Positions 25,393 to 33,533 are shown, counted from the first letter of the stretch. The stretch is DNA of 40,555 nucleotides from Candidatus Zipacnadia bacterium (GCA_029821735.1 JALGSU010000028.1:1-40555), one strand, 5' to 3'. Made by a program: numbers and translations. Notes: a model not told the origin generated them from the letters alone.

Positions 25393-27396
25393 TTAACGTC
25401 GGTCTGGCGCGTGGATCAGGTCGATTACCGGGCCGTCGGCCTTGGGCTTGTCGGGTGCGTACTCTATGCCAGCCAGCCACGCGGCATGGATGCTTGCCAT
25501 CTGCATGGACAGCACGGTCACCTCGCCAGGCTCCAGTTTGACGGGAATCACCGGTCGGCCCATCGCATGCGCTTCTTCGCTGAATCGATGGGTCGGGCTG
25601 TAATCTCGCCGCACACCCGCCGCCCCGATGGTCAGCGTATGCAGGTCCAGTGGTATGGTGCGCACTTCCACGAGCAGATCGGCGCTGCCGCTGGTGTTGT
25701 TGTAGAGGGCGACGATGCCCTCGTCACGGCGCATGAACGGTCGGAACCCGATCTCAGCGTTGTCGCCGAAGCCGATCTCCTCAGTCTGCACCAGTGCCGT
25801 GACAGGCACTGTCCCCGCCAACTCGCGAGACAGTTCCGTAAACACCTCGGCGACGCCCGGACGCGGCTCGCCGTTGCTGTCGAGCAGACAGAACGCGTCC
25901 TCACCCTCCGGCGCATCCTCCGGCCGGGCGAACAGCGCGAGCCCGGTGCTCCCCTGATACGCGCTGGTGATCATGATACGCGCCAGTGACAGCGCATCCA
26001 TTGCCGCCGATCCGCTGCTGACGCCCCGGATATCGGACACCAGCAGTGGCAATCGCGCCTGCGCACGCACGGCGTTCGCGGTCTCGGTCAGGTCGCTCTG
26101 CCGCGCCAGGTCTGCCCACGAACTCAGCGCACCCGCCAGCGGTTTCTTGCCTACGCTCACCGACCACACGTTCGCCGCGCGCGCCACCGGTGGCCGCACG
26201 TTCACCGAGATGATCTTCCCATCAGCACCGAGCGCCCCGGCGGTCGCGATCTGCCCCTCTGCTGCGGACGTCCCCACGTCGATCGGCGGTGACACCACCC
26301 ACGCTGCCACTCCGGCCTTCGGGAGTGCCTCCGCCATATGTGCGGTCAGCTCGAGTGCGCCGTCGAGCGCTACCTCTCCCCTGTCGTGCCCCAGTCCCAT
26401 GAACCTGGCGCGCTTGCCGACAGCCGCAACTGCCTCAGCGATGCTCGCCTCGGACCACGGCTGCCCGACCAGCCCCATGACCTGCTGGCCAGCGGGAACG
26501 ACCTCTGCCGCGGCCGCCGGAATCTGGTGCATACCAACGCCCAGCGCAGCCATCGCGTCCATCGCTTCCGCAGTCGGCAACGTGCTCCAGACTGCAGTCG
26601 GAACCGGGTAGCTCGGGTCGTTGTACAATCGCACCGGCGCGGCGGCTAGAACGTCAGCGTCGCTCCGCCCCGCAGAGGCACCGTGCGCTCAGGCACCCGC
26701 ATCCCCACTGGCCCCGCCACACTGATCGTCAGTTCCCTGTCGACCCCGCTCGGGTTCGTCGCCGTCACCAGCAACGCTCCGCGCAGGCCCCGCCTTTGCG
26801 TGACCGACTGGGGCACGCTCACCTCCACGCCGCCGAGGTCCAGCACCAGCTCGACCTGTCCGGCAATCGTGCGCTCACGGGCGTCCAGCGTGCCCTCCGG
26901 CTCCCAGCCCGCCGGCAACGCCTCCGGGTATACCGGGCCCTCGCTGCTGCCTGCCTCTGGTGGATCGTGCGACACGCAGGTCACTGTCTGGTGCCGCAAC
27001 CATCTCAACGCGGAAGTTTTGCCAGCCGCCTTTGCGCAGGGCTGAGGGGCTGATGGTCACGTCCGCTCGCGGCTGGTCGGCGTCGGTGACCAGGCCCACG
27101 CCGAGATCCGCCGGGCATTTTTTGCGCCCGACCGGCTGCGCCATGAAGGTGAGAGCCACCCAGCCGCCCACCGGTTCGCCTGCCGGTTCGGACACTGCCC
27201 AGCCGCTAAGCTGCAGACACTGCGCGCCTGCCGCGCCGGAACGGCTGACCACGTTCACTTGCGCGCCCTCGCTCGCCGCGGTCCACCCGCCCTCGTCCTC
27301 AAAGCCGCCGTTGGCGGGGAATTCCCCAGCGCATACGGCTCCGCCCGCGAGCGCGCAAATGCCTATGACCACGGCCCATTGCAGTCCTGCTCTCAT
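25393..27396 (-). pseudogene. Secreted carbohydrate-active-like protein, two compensating frameshifts
   Basis: About 667 codons in three pieces. The N-terminal piece has a signal peptide (VIGICALAGGAVCAG) and a CBM-like module (FPANGGFEDEGGW ... SGAAGAQCLQLSG). Near 26990 coding moves by one base into a frame with DPPEAGSSEGPVYPEALPAG and VTATNPSGVDRELTISVAG. At 26648 that frame stops, and the first frame resumes with LAAAPVRLYNDPSYPVPTAV through to the end. Re-inserting one C at TTC-CTA restores TLTF-LAAAPVRLYND. So one insertion and one deletion fit, and the original frame returns. The C-terminal 410 residues look like a TIM-barrel-like domain (LPLLVSDIRGVSSGSAAMDA) plus a beta domain. Substrate is unknown. 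Either a decaying gene or indel errors; conservation of all three pieces argues that the damage is recent or artefactual. Confidence 0.7.
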
Positions 27397-27472
27397 AGTC
27401 TCGCCCCGGTTCCTCGTCATTGCCCTCGTCATCCCCGCCTGCCATCGATACGTCACGGCATGCCGTATGGAG

Positions 27473-27523
27473 GGCGGGTCTTTCTCTGGGCACCATAGCT
27501 TCAGCGAAGGTGTCAGACCCGCC
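27473..27523. repeat. GGCGGGTCT/AGACCCGCC hairpin carrying the shared 20-mer (copy 2)
   Basis: The arms GGCGGGTCT (27473-27481) and AGACCCGCC (27515-27523) match those at 21958. Between them is the 20-mer CCATAGCTTCAGCGAAGGTG (27493-27512) shared with 23080. So a short-repeat core sits inside a second repeat, upstream of the signal-peptide gene that starts at 27396 and downstream of gspF. Confidence 0.6.
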
Positions 27524-27579
27524 GGTCGCTGCCTTCGCCATCGCCGGGAGCGCCAATTTCCAGGCGTAAGAAGACGCCG

Positions 27580-28755
27580 TCACTCAATTCCCGCGCGCTC
27601 GAAGATCGCGCTGTAGTAGTTCGACCACGCCAGCGCCAGCGCAATCAGTGTGGCCACCCCCGCGAGCCCCAGGGCCCCGCCCACGGCCCCGCCGGTAATC
27701 GTGTTTGAGGATGCCTGCCGGCGCTCTTCGGCCCACTCGATGGTATTGCCCAGCGCCTCTTCCAGGTTGCCCGCCCGCTCGGCGGCACCCACGACGTTGA
27801 TGATCCGTTTGGGCAGCAGTCGTAGCGCAGTGAGTGCGTCCGCAAGCCCGCCGCCGCTCTCGATGAGGCGCGATGCACCACGCGCGCGCATCGCTACCTG
27901 CGGGTGCCCCGTAGCCGTGGCCGCTGCCTGCACCCCTTCGCCAAGTGGTGCCCCGGCGCGCTGCGATAGTTGCAGCGTGTGACAGAAACGCACGAGCGCG
28001 GTCCAGCGCACCAGGCTGCTGAACACCGGCACATTCAGCCCGATGCTCGACTTGATTCGCGCCATCGCCGGCATATTCAGTATGGCCTGCCCCACGATCA
28101 GCGCGAGACCAGCGACGATGATGCCCGGCACCAGGCGCGTCGCAGCCAGGTGCCCGTACCACCCTATGCCCCGCACCACCATCAGTGGGAACGGCATCAC
28201 CAGCACGGCCAGCACCAGCACCACGCCGTAATACAGTTTCAGCCAGCGAAGCCGGGCCCAGAGCGCCGCCTCCGTAGCCGCTTGCGTGGCGAGCGAATTG
28301 AGCACTTCAGCCGTCGCCCCAAAGCTCTCCCCCGCTGCAACCGCCCCGGTCACGTGTGCCTGGAACAGATACGGGTAACGTCGCATCTCGTTGGCGATGC
28401 TCGCCCCTTCAGCCAATCCCTGGGCCATCTCGCCGGCAGCTCGCCGCAGACGTGTGTCACCAGTGCGCTCGGCCAGATCGCTCATGGCGTCGTGGGCATT
28501 GATGCCGCTGCGCAGCAGACTGCTCAGTTGCGCGAGGAACTGCCCCAGCTCCACCGCTGACGGCAAGGAAGCCGCCTGGAGGGGACTCGTCTGCCAGTCG
28601 GCGACTTCAGGCCCGTTCCCCATCTCAGCGATATTGGTGACCCACATGCCCTGGCGACGTAATTCAGCGGCCGCGCTCGACTCGCTGGCCGCTTCCATCA
28701 CGCCTTCGCTGACGGTGCCCTGCTTGTCCCGCGCCCGATACTTGTAGCTATTCAT
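27580..28755 (-). CDS. GspF/PilC-family type II secretion/type IV pilus membrane protein
   Basis: A 391-residue protein with the classic layout: a soluble N-terminal part (MNSYKYRARDKQGTVSEGVM and QGMWVTNI), then two GspF domains of about 120 residues each. Motifs are FLAQLSSLLRSGINAHDAMS and VRFCHTLQLSQRAGAPLGEG, with GESFGATAEVLNSLA and GAAERAGNLEEALGNTIEWA as the typical second halves. Three transmembrane segments are at about residues 170-190, 210-235 and 360-385. GAGGGTGG lies before the ATG at 28755. No other secretion or pilus gene is beside it, so it is an orphan here. It may work with pilin-like genes elsewhere. Confidence 0.9.
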   Translation of the reverse strand: MNSYKYRARDKQGTVSEGVMEAASESSAAAELRRQGMWVTNIAEMGNGPEVADWQTSPLQAASLPSAVELGQFLAQLSSLLRSGINAHDAMSDLAERTGDTRLRRAAGEMAQGLAEGASIANEMRRYPYLFQAHVTGAVAAGESFGATAEVLNSLATQAATEAALWARLRWLKLYYGVVLVLAVLVMPFPLMVVRGIGWYGHLAATRLVPGIIVAGLALIVGQAILNMPAMARIKSSIGLNVPVFSSLVRWTALVRFCHTLQLSQRAGAPLGEGVQAAATATGHPQVAMRARGASRLIESGGGLADALTALRLLPKRIINVVGAAERAGNLEEALGNTIEWAEERRQASSNTITGGAVGGALGLAGVATLIALALAWSNYYSAIFERAGIE

Positions 28756-28815
28756 TTCCACCCTCGCGCTCATATGTTAAGCGCAAACTCATGTGAAGGC
28801 AAGGGGTCGCCCGCG

Positions 28816-28968
28816 CGACGCCAGGCACGCTATCGCGTGCGCTTCCCTCGCAGGCCCCGCCCCCACGCGCCTCGCGATGCTCGGCGGCGGCGGGGGCGGG
28901 GCCTGTTCGGTCTGCCGGGATCATCCGCGTTCGCTTCGCTCACGCTGCGGACGATCCCGCTGGCGTCG
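28816..28968. repeat. Cloverleaf-like repeat, copy B
   Basis: A perfect 9-bp closing stem (CGACGCCAG at 28816-28824 with CTGGCGTCG at 28960-28968), identical to copy A, surrounds three hairpins. Hairpin 1 is GCACGC/GCGTGC (28825-28840). Hairpin 2 is a 14-bp perfect stem, 28851-28864 with 28892-28905, and a 27-base loop. Hairpin 3 begins GGGATC at 28917 and closes with GATCCC at 28953-28958, with one mismatch and further pairing inside. It sits between the divergent gspF and perR genes, so it is not simply a terminator. Confidence 0.75.
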
Positions 28969-29045
28969 CTGCAGGTTTCCGGTTCTGCGACGTTTGCGTC
29001 GTGGTGGCCGTTCCCGTTTGCTGCCAACTTTTCTTGGCTATGCTG

Positions 29046-29074
29046 TTGACTCCCTCTTCTCTGTTTGCTATAAT
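29046..29074 (+). promoter_or_regulatory. Near-consensus sigma-70 promoter for perR
   Basis: TTGACT (29046-29051) and TATAAT (29069-29074) are 17 bases apart. The predicted transcription start is about 25 bases before the perR ATG at 29108, leaving a short leader. Confidence 0.75.
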
Positions 29075-29096
29075 CGCTAATAGTTACTGATAGCAA
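29065..29096. promoter_or_regulatory. Candidate PerR operator
   Basis: TTGCTAT (29065-29071) and ATAGCAA (29090-29096) are a 7-bp inverted repeat with an 18-base gap, overlapping the -10 element. It is AT-rich like Fur/PerR boxes, but does not match the strict PerR consensus closely. Autoregulation of perR and its downstream defence genes would fit. Confidence 0.45.
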
Positions 29097-29107
29097 TAGT
29101 GGTGATC

Positions 29108-29536
29108 ATGGATCAGAGCGCCGACCTGACAAACAAGGTTCACGAGCATGGCGGGCGGATGACGCCTCAACGAGCGGTCGTTCTGGAGACGCTCGCGGGT
29201 GTATCTTGCCACCCGACTGCCGCGGAGTTGCATGAGTTGGTGCGCCGGGTCTTGCCGGAGATCAGCCAGGCGACTGTGTACCGCAACCTGAAGGTCTTGC
29301 GTGATCTCGGATACGTGATCGAGCTTGACTACGGCCCGAGCGCGGCGCGCTATGATGCGACGGTCGCTGATCACTGCCATGCGCGTTGCACGAAGTGCGG
29401 GCGGGTTGTTGACGTCCCGGCTGAGGCCGTTCACGATCTTGAAGGGGCGGCGGCTGTGCTGGATGACTGGAGGATTACCGGCCAGCGACTCGAGTTTTGC
29501 GGCATCTGTCCGGATTGTGCTGAAGACTGTAACTGA
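29108..29536 (+). CDS. perR: Peroxide-sensing Fur-family repressor PerR
   Basis: A 142-residue protein. A winged-helix DNA-binding part (MTPQRAVVLETLAGVSCHPT ... SQATVYRNLKVLRDLGYV) is followed by a dimerisation and metal domain. All five regulatory-metal ligands of B. subtilis PerR are present with an offset of two: His35, Asp83, His89, His91 and Asp102. The structural zinc is bound by CTKC at 94-97 and CGICPDC near the end. Asp at 102 marks PerR rather than Fur. Oxidation of His35 and His89 by peroxide would release it from DNA. Two GTG codons precede the ATG in frame; ATG 29108 was chosen. The gene is followed at once by rubrerythrin and desulfoferrodoxin, its expected targets. Confidence 0.93.
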   Translation: MDQSADLTNKVHEHGGRMTPQRAVVLETLAGVSCHPTAAELHELVRRVLPEISQATVYRNLKVLRDLGYVIELDYGPSAARYDATVADHCHARCTKCGRVVDVPAEAVHDLEGAAAVLDDWRITGQRLEFCGICPDCAEDCN

Positions 29537-29560
29537 CGACCATCACAGGAGGGTATCGCG

Positions 29561-30136
29561 ATGAAGGATCTGAAGGGCACCCAGACCGAGGTAAACCTGC
29601 TGACCGCTTTTGCGGGTGAGAGTCAGGCGCGCAACCGCTACACCTATGCTGCCAGTGCTGCGAAGAAGGAAGGCTTCGTCCAAATCTCCGCTATCTTTGA
29701 GGAGACTGCCGACCAGGAGAAGGAGCATGCTAAGCGCTTGTTCAAGTTCCTTGAGGGCGGCGACGTTGAGGTCACTGCGGCCTTCCCGGCTGGCGTGACT
29801 GGCACGACGGCCGAGAATCTCGCGGCTGCCGCGGCGGGCGAGCACCACGAGCACACTGAGATGTATCCCGAGTTCGCGGCCACGGCCCGCGAAGAGGGGC
29901 GCGGCGCGATCGCGATTGTCTTCGAGGCCATTGCGGTTGCTGAAGCCCAGCACGAGAAGCGCTACAACGCCTTGCTGGCGAACATTGAGGCCGGCAAGGT
30001 GTTCGTCAGGGATGAGTGCGTCACATGGCGTTGCCGCAACTGTGGCTACCTGCATGAGGGCACCGAGGCCCCCGGCCAGTGTGTCGCGTGCGCCCACCCG
30101 CAGGCCCATTTCGAGTTGCTTGGCGAGAACTACTAG
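29561..30136 (+). CDS. rbr: Rubrerythrin
   Basis: A 191-residue peroxide-reducing di-iron protein. The four-helix diiron domain carries the glutamate and histidine ligands in GESQARNRYTYAA, EETADQEKEHAKR, YPEFAATAREEG and AVAEAQHEKRY. The C-terminal rubredoxin-like domain has WRCRNCGYLHEG and QCVACAHPQAHF (two CxxC pairs), completing the FeS4 site. It reduces hydrogen peroxide with electrons usually from rubredoxin, and a rubredoxin gene is nearby. AGGAGGG lies before the ATG, 25 bases after the perR stop. Repression by PerR is likely. Confidence 0.95.
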   Translation: MKDLKGTQTEVNLLTAFAGESQARNRYTYAASAAKKEGFVQISAIFEETADQEKEHAKRLFKFLEGGDVEVTAAFPAGVTGTTAENLAAAAAGEHHEHTEMYPEFAATAREEGRGAIAIVFEAIAVAEAQHEKRYNALLANIEAGKVFVRDECVTWRCRNCGYLHEGTEAPGQCVACAHPQAHFELLGENY

Positions 30137-30178
30137 ACTGCAACCCTTCGGGGTAAATCTGTTGAGGGAGGACTGAAG

Positions 30179-30565
30179 ATGGCTGAGGCGCTGGAAGTCT
30201 ATAAGTGCGACGCATGCGGCATAATCGTCGAGGTGCTCGAGGGTGGCGCTGGCACGTTGGTGTGCTGCGACGCGGACATGGAGTTGCTCGACCCGCAGAC
30301 CGCTGACTTCACCACCGAGAAGCATGTCCCGATCGTCTCAGAGGCTGAGAAGGGCTGCTACAAGGTCGTCGTTGGCTCGACGCTGCATCCGATGGAGGAC
30401 GCCCACTACGTTCAGTGGATTGAGCTCGTCGCTGACGGCATCGTCTACCGCCAGGAGCTCAAGCCCGGGGACGCTCCCGAGGCAACCTTCTGCGTCTGCT
30501 GCGTGGACGCGGCGAGTGTCTACGCTCGCGAGTACTGCAACGTCCATGGGCTCTGGAAGTCCTGA
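30179..30565 (+). CDS. dfx: Desulfoferrodoxin (two-iron superoxide reductase)
   Basis: A 128-residue protein with both iron centres. Centre I, the desulforedoxin site, is Cys10, Cys13, Cys29 and Cys30. Centre II has His49, His70, His76, Cys120 and His123, with Glu47 in the usual EKHVP position, close to the numbering of the Desulfovibrio protein. It reduces superoxide to hydrogen peroxide without making oxygen, and rubrerythrin next door would then remove the peroxide. GGGAGGA lies before the ATG. It is followed by a strong terminator. Confidence 0.95.
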   Translation: MAEALEVYKCDACGIIVEVLEGGAGTLVCCDADMELLDPQTADFTTEKHVPIVSEAEKGCYKVVVGSTLHPMEDAHYVQWIELVADGIVYRQELKPGDAPEATFCVCCVDAASVYAREYCNVHGLWKS

Positions 30566-30610
30566 CGCGCAGGAACTGGCGCTAGCTGAAGCGAAAATGT
30601 CGCTAATGAG

Positions 30611-30644
30611 GGGGGGCCGGGCGGTCTTCCGGCCCCCTCTTCTT
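30611..30644 (+). terminator. Intrinsic terminator after dfx
   Basis: Stem GGGGGCCGG (30612-30620) with CCGGCCCCC (30629-30637), an 8-base loop and then TCTTCTT. It separates the perR-rbr-dfx unit from the flavodiiron gene. Confidence 0.8.
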
Positions 30645-30701
30645 GCACCGTTGTCTGGACAGCGCTGATGCCGTTTCTCTAGCCTACGGAGGTCGCTCAC
30701 C

Positions 30702-31910
30702 ATGCCCGTGAAGATCACTGAGAACGTCAACTGGGTCGGGGTCATTGACTGGAACATCCGCGACTTCCACGGATACCGGACTGACCGCGGCTCCACCTAC
30801 AACTCCTACCTGCTCCGTGGCGAGAAGATCGCGCTCATCGACGCGGTCAAGGCGCCGTTCGCGGATGATCTTCTCGGCAAAGTCGACCGCGCCGTCGGGC
30901 TGACGAACGTTGACTACGTGGTCAGTAACCATGCCGAGCCCGACCACAGCGGCTCTCTCCCCCGCGTGCTGGAGGCCTGCCCGCAGGCCACCTTGGTGTG
31001 CGACAAGAAGGGCGTCGACATCATCGGCGGCTACTACGACCTCGACCTCAGCGCCGCGCAGGTGGTCGGCACTGGTGACACGCTCGACCTCGGCGGACGC
31101 TCGCTGTCGTTCCTCGAGGTCCCGATGGTGCACTGGCCCGACTCCATGGTCTCCTATTGCCCGGAGGAGAAGATACTCTTCTCCAGCGATTCCTTTGGTC
31201 AGCACTACGCGTCTTCCTACCGCTTCGACGATGCTGGCGACGTTGGTACCATCCTCGAGGAGGCGAAGACCTACTACGCCAACATTGTGATGCTCTATGG
31301 CAAGCAGATAGCGAAGGCGCTCGCCGCAGCCGCCGAGCTCGATATTGAGATGATCTGCCCCGCCCATGGCAGCATCTGGCGCGAGCACGTTGCCGATATC
31401 CTGGCCGCATACACTGACTGGGTCACCTGCCGGCCCCGCGCCAAGGTGGTCATCGTCTACTCCAGCATGTGGCACAGCACGGAGGCGATGGCTCGCGCGC
31501 TCGCGCACGGCGCTACCCGCGACGGGGTCACCGTCAAGCTCTTCGACATTGCGGCCAGCTCGCGCACCGTCCTGGCGACTGAGACGCTTGACACAGCGGT
31601 CCTGGCGGTCGGGTCGCCGACTCTCAACAAGACGCTCATGCCCGATATCGCCGGCCTGCTGACCTACCTCAAGGGCCTTGCGCCCCGCAACAAACTCGGC
31701 ATGGCGTTCGGCTCATATGGATGGGCCCCCAACGGCCCCAATGACGTGAACGCGTATCTGGCGGACATGAAGCTCGATATCCTGCGCGAGCCGCTCACCT
31801 GCAACTGGCGACCGACGCAGGAGTTCCTCGCGGAGTGTCGCGAGGTCGGCGCATCGCTCGCCGACGCGGCTCTCAAGGCGGAAGCCAATAGCGAGGCCTA
31901 CCAGCCCTGA
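30702..31910 (+). CDS. Flavodiiron protein (A-type flavoprotein)
   Basis: A 402-residue protein with an N-terminal metallo-beta-lactamase-like domain holding the di-iron site and a C-terminal flavodoxin domain with FMN. The iron motif HAEPDH at His77-Glu79-Asp81-His82 is followed by later ligands in MVHWPDSMVSY, FSSDSFGQH and CPAHGSIWR. The flavodoxin half begins VVIVYSSMWHSTEAMARALA and contains AVGSPTLNKTL and FGSYGWAPNGPN. Family members reduce oxygen to water and/or nitric oxide to nitrous oxide; which one cannot be told here. There is no fused rubredoxin domain, so the rubredoxin encoded 68 bases downstream is the likely electron donor. ACGGAGGTC lies before the ATG. Confidence 0.94.
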   Translation: MPVKITENVNWVGVIDWNIRDFHGYRTDRGSTYNSYLLRGEKIALIDAVKAPFADDLLGKVDRAVGLTNVDYVVSNHAEPDHSGSLPRVLEACPQATLVCDKKGVDIIGGYYDLDLSAAQVVGTGDTLDLGGRSLSFLEVPMVHWPDSMVSYCPEEKILFSSDSFGQHYASSYRFDDAGDVGTILEEAKTYYANIVMLYGKQIAKALAAAAELDIEMICPAHGSIWREHVADILAAYTDWVTCRPRAKVVIVYSSMWHSTEAMARALAHGATRDGVTVKLFDIAASSRTVLATETLDTAVLAVGSPTLNKTLMPDIAGLLTYLKGLAPRNKLGMAFGSYGWAPNGPNDVNAYLADMKLDILREPLTCNWRPTQEFLAECREVGASLADAALKAEANSEAYQP

Positions 31911-31978
31911 TCCCACCCTTGATGTGCACCGAACGTCTTACCGTCGCTCCCGATCACACCTGACAGGAGGCGTTGACC

Positions 31979-32140
31979 ATGCAGAAGTATGAGTGCATTG
32001 CCTGTGGATATATCTATGACCCCGCAGTAGGCGACCCCGACGGAGGCGTCGCTGCCGGCACCGCTTTCGAGGACATCCCGGATGACTGGGTCTGCCCCGA
32101 ATGTGGCGTTGGCAAGGACGATTTCGAGCCGGTTGACTGA
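31979..32140 (+). CDS. Rubredoxin
   Basis: A 53-residue electron carrier. The FeS4 ligands are Cys6, Cys9, Cys39 and Cys42, in [11 protein letters not shown] and [14 protein letters not shown]. Length and the conserved [11 protein letters not shown] segment are standard. It starts ATG at 31979 with ACAGGAGG 9 bases upstream. As the only rubredoxin in the block, it probably supplies the flavodiiron protein, rubrerythrin and desulfoferrodoxin. Confidence 0.96.
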   Translation: MQKYECIACGYIYDPAVGDPDGGVAAGTAFEDIPDDWVCPECGVGKDDFEPVD

Positions 32141-32167
32141 GTTCTTTCAGTCCGCAAGTCCACCCGC

Positions 32168-32204
32168 GACAGCCCCGGAGGCAAGAGGTGCCCCCGGGGC
32201 TGTC
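32168..32204 (+). terminator. Hairpin after rubredoxin
   Basis: GACAGCCCCGG (from 32168) pairs with CCGGGGCTGTC (to 32204), and four more base pairs follow after one mismatch. The stem is long, but no T-run follows, so it may be Rho-aided or protect the mRNA 3' end. Confidence 0.6.
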
Positions 32205-32280
32205 CCATGTGAGCCATTGGCTCGCTTCCCCCGACGGGCGGCTCATGCGTGCACGGAGCCGCAATGGTAGAGCGCGGCAC

Positions 32281-32329
32281 TTGACTCATTCCCCGCGTCT
32301 CGATATACTTACATTCGCATATACGCATA
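32281..32329 (+). promoter_or_regulatory. arsR promoter with candidate operator
   Basis: TTGACT (32281-32286) and TATACT (32304-32309) are 17 bases apart. Just downstream, CGCATA occurs twice (32316-32321 and 32324-32329) at an 8-base period, in the region where an ArsR-family repressor would block initiation. Confidence 0.6.
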
Positions 32330-32354
32330 ACCCGACCTGACGGCGAGTAGAGCG

Positions 32355-32684
32355 ATGGCCACTGATACTGACGGCAAGCACGGCGATGAGCGCTGCTGTG
32401 AGGACATGGCGCGGGTATTCAAAGCCCTGGCAAATCCCACACGACTGGCGATTCTGCGCCGTGCGCTCGGGGATGGCATGTGCGTGGGAGATCTCCACGA
32501 GTGCCTTGGCCGAAGTCAGCCAAACATTTCACAACACTTGGCCGTCTTACGTGACCGGGGTCTGGTCGAGCCCCAGCGCGATGGGAACAGAGTATGCTAC
32601 CAGTTGGTGGACGAACGTATCGCGGAGTTGCTCGCCTTTGCCGAAGAGCTCTTCGGATGCGGAGACATAACTGATCATAAATGA
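32355..32684 (+). CDS. ArsR-family repressor
   Basis: A 109-residue winged-helix protein. FKALANPTRLAILRRALGDG and SQPNISQHLAVLRDRGLVEP are classic ArsR/SmtB motifs, with the recognition helix in the second. Candidate sensor cysteines are Cys14 and Cys15 near the N terminus and Cys43 and Cys50 in the CVGDLHEC segment. The ligand could be a metal, a metalloid or a redox signal. The gene starts its own transcript and is followed after 27 bases by the FmdB-like gene and then the thioredoxin, which it probably controls. The ATG has a weak ribosome binding site. Confidence 0.88.
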   Translation: MATDTDGKHGDERCCEDMARVFKALANPTRLAILRRALGDGMCVGDLHECLGRSQPNISQHLAVLRDRGLVEPQRDGNRVCYQLVDERIAELLAFAEELFGCGDITDHK

Positions 32685-32711
32685 TGAATAGACGTTAAGG
32701 AGGTCGTCACA

Positions 32712-32915
32712 ATGCCTTTGTTCGAGTATGTGTGCAGCGAGTGTGGGACCGAGTTTGAGGAGCTTGTCTCCTCTGGCGCAAAGAGTAAGAAAGTTGCTTG
32801 TCCGGAGTGCGGCTCAAAATCCACTGAGAAGAAGCTTTCGGCCTTCTGCGTCGGCAAAGCGTCCTCGGGCGCGGGAGCTTCGTCCTGCGCCACGGGCACC
32901 TGCCCCTTCGGCTGA
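32712..32915 (+). CDS. FmdB-family zinc ribbon protein
   Basis: A 67-residue protein. The zinc ribbon is PLFEYVCSECGTEFEELV and VACPECGSKSTEKKL, with two CxxC pairs. The tail is Ser/Gly/Cys-rich (SSCATGTCPFG). The FmdB family was named for a putative regulator of formamidase; its general role is unclear. AAGGAGG lies about 7 bases before the ATG. It lies between arsR and a thioredoxin lipoprotein on the same strand. Confidence 0.88.
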   Translation: MPLFEYVCSECGTEFEELVSSGAKSKKVACPECGSKSTEKKLSAFCVGKASSGAGASSCATGTCPFG

Positions 32916-32985
32916 TGCGCCCGTAACTGCCATGCCAGTTACGCTCCCAGGAGCGATTGATAGTACATGTGGAGGACAAGCCATA

Positions 32986-33477
32986 GTGACTGACATGAGG
33001 TCGTCCAGCGCCGTTCGTCTGGTTGCGATATCGGCCGTGCTACTCACTCTTACACTCGCGATCAGCGTCTCAGGATGCCGAGACGCAGGCGAGGGAGATG
33101 TCGCGCAGACGCATAGTGACGACCATGATGTTCCGGCGGGCAATGAGGATTCGGGGAGCGTAATCCAAGCGACGGACGCCACCTTCGACGAGATCGTCCT
33201 GGGCTCGCAGACGCCGGTACTGGTCGACTTCTACGCTGACTGGTGCCCCCCGTGCCGATCGATGCGCCCCAACATCGAGACGGTTGCCCGCGAGTATGTC
33301 GGCCGCTGCAAGGTGGTTCAGGCGAACGTCGACAAGTGCGGCAAGACGGCCTCCACCTACGGGATAAGCGGGATCCCCGCAGTCTACCTCTTCGTTGGCG
33401 GGCGCCCGGTTGACACCGCGGTCGGCTATCGCGAAGTCAGCCAATTGAGGACGATGATCAACAAGCAGCTCAACTGA
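32986..33477 (+). CDS. Thioredoxin-like lipoprotein
   Basis: A 163-residue exported thioredoxin. After a hydrophobic segment (AVRLVAISAVLLTLTLAISV) comes SGC, which fits a lipobox, so it should be lipid-anchored and face the periplasm or outer side. A polar linker leads to the thioredoxin fold with VLVDFYADWCPPCRSM; the active site Cys87-Pro-Pro-Cys90 differs from the usual CGPC. The cis-proline loop is ISGIPAVYLF. The GTG at 32986 has GGAGG 10 bases upstream, while the ATG at 32995 is 19 bases away, so GTG was chosen. Likely part of the arsR-controlled unit. Confidence 0.87.
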   Translation: MTDMRSSSAVRLVAISAVLLTLTLAISVSGCRDAGEGDVAQTHSDDHDVPAGNEDSGSVIQATDATFDEIVLGSQTPVLVDFYADWCPPCRSMRPNIETVAREYVGRCKVVQANVDKCGKTASTYGISGIPAVYLFVGGRPVDTAVGYREVSQLRTMINKQLN

Positions 33478-33503
33478 GAGCACGCGAGACAAAGTGCATA
33501 TCG

Positions 33504-33533
33504 AGGCCGGGAGTCTCCACGGACTCTCGGCCT
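33504..33533 (+). terminator. Intrinsic terminator after thioredoxin
   Basis: AGGCCGGGAGTC (33504-33515) pairs with GACTCTCGGCCT (33522-33533) with one G-T pair, followed by TTGTT. It ends the arsR-fmdB-thioredoxin unit. Confidence 0.75.

Noticed and set aside
32256..32275. A stretch resembling a tRNA D-arm (AATGGTAGAGC)
   Set aside because: No anticodon arm, T-arm or acceptor stem pairs around it, so it is not a tRNA gene.
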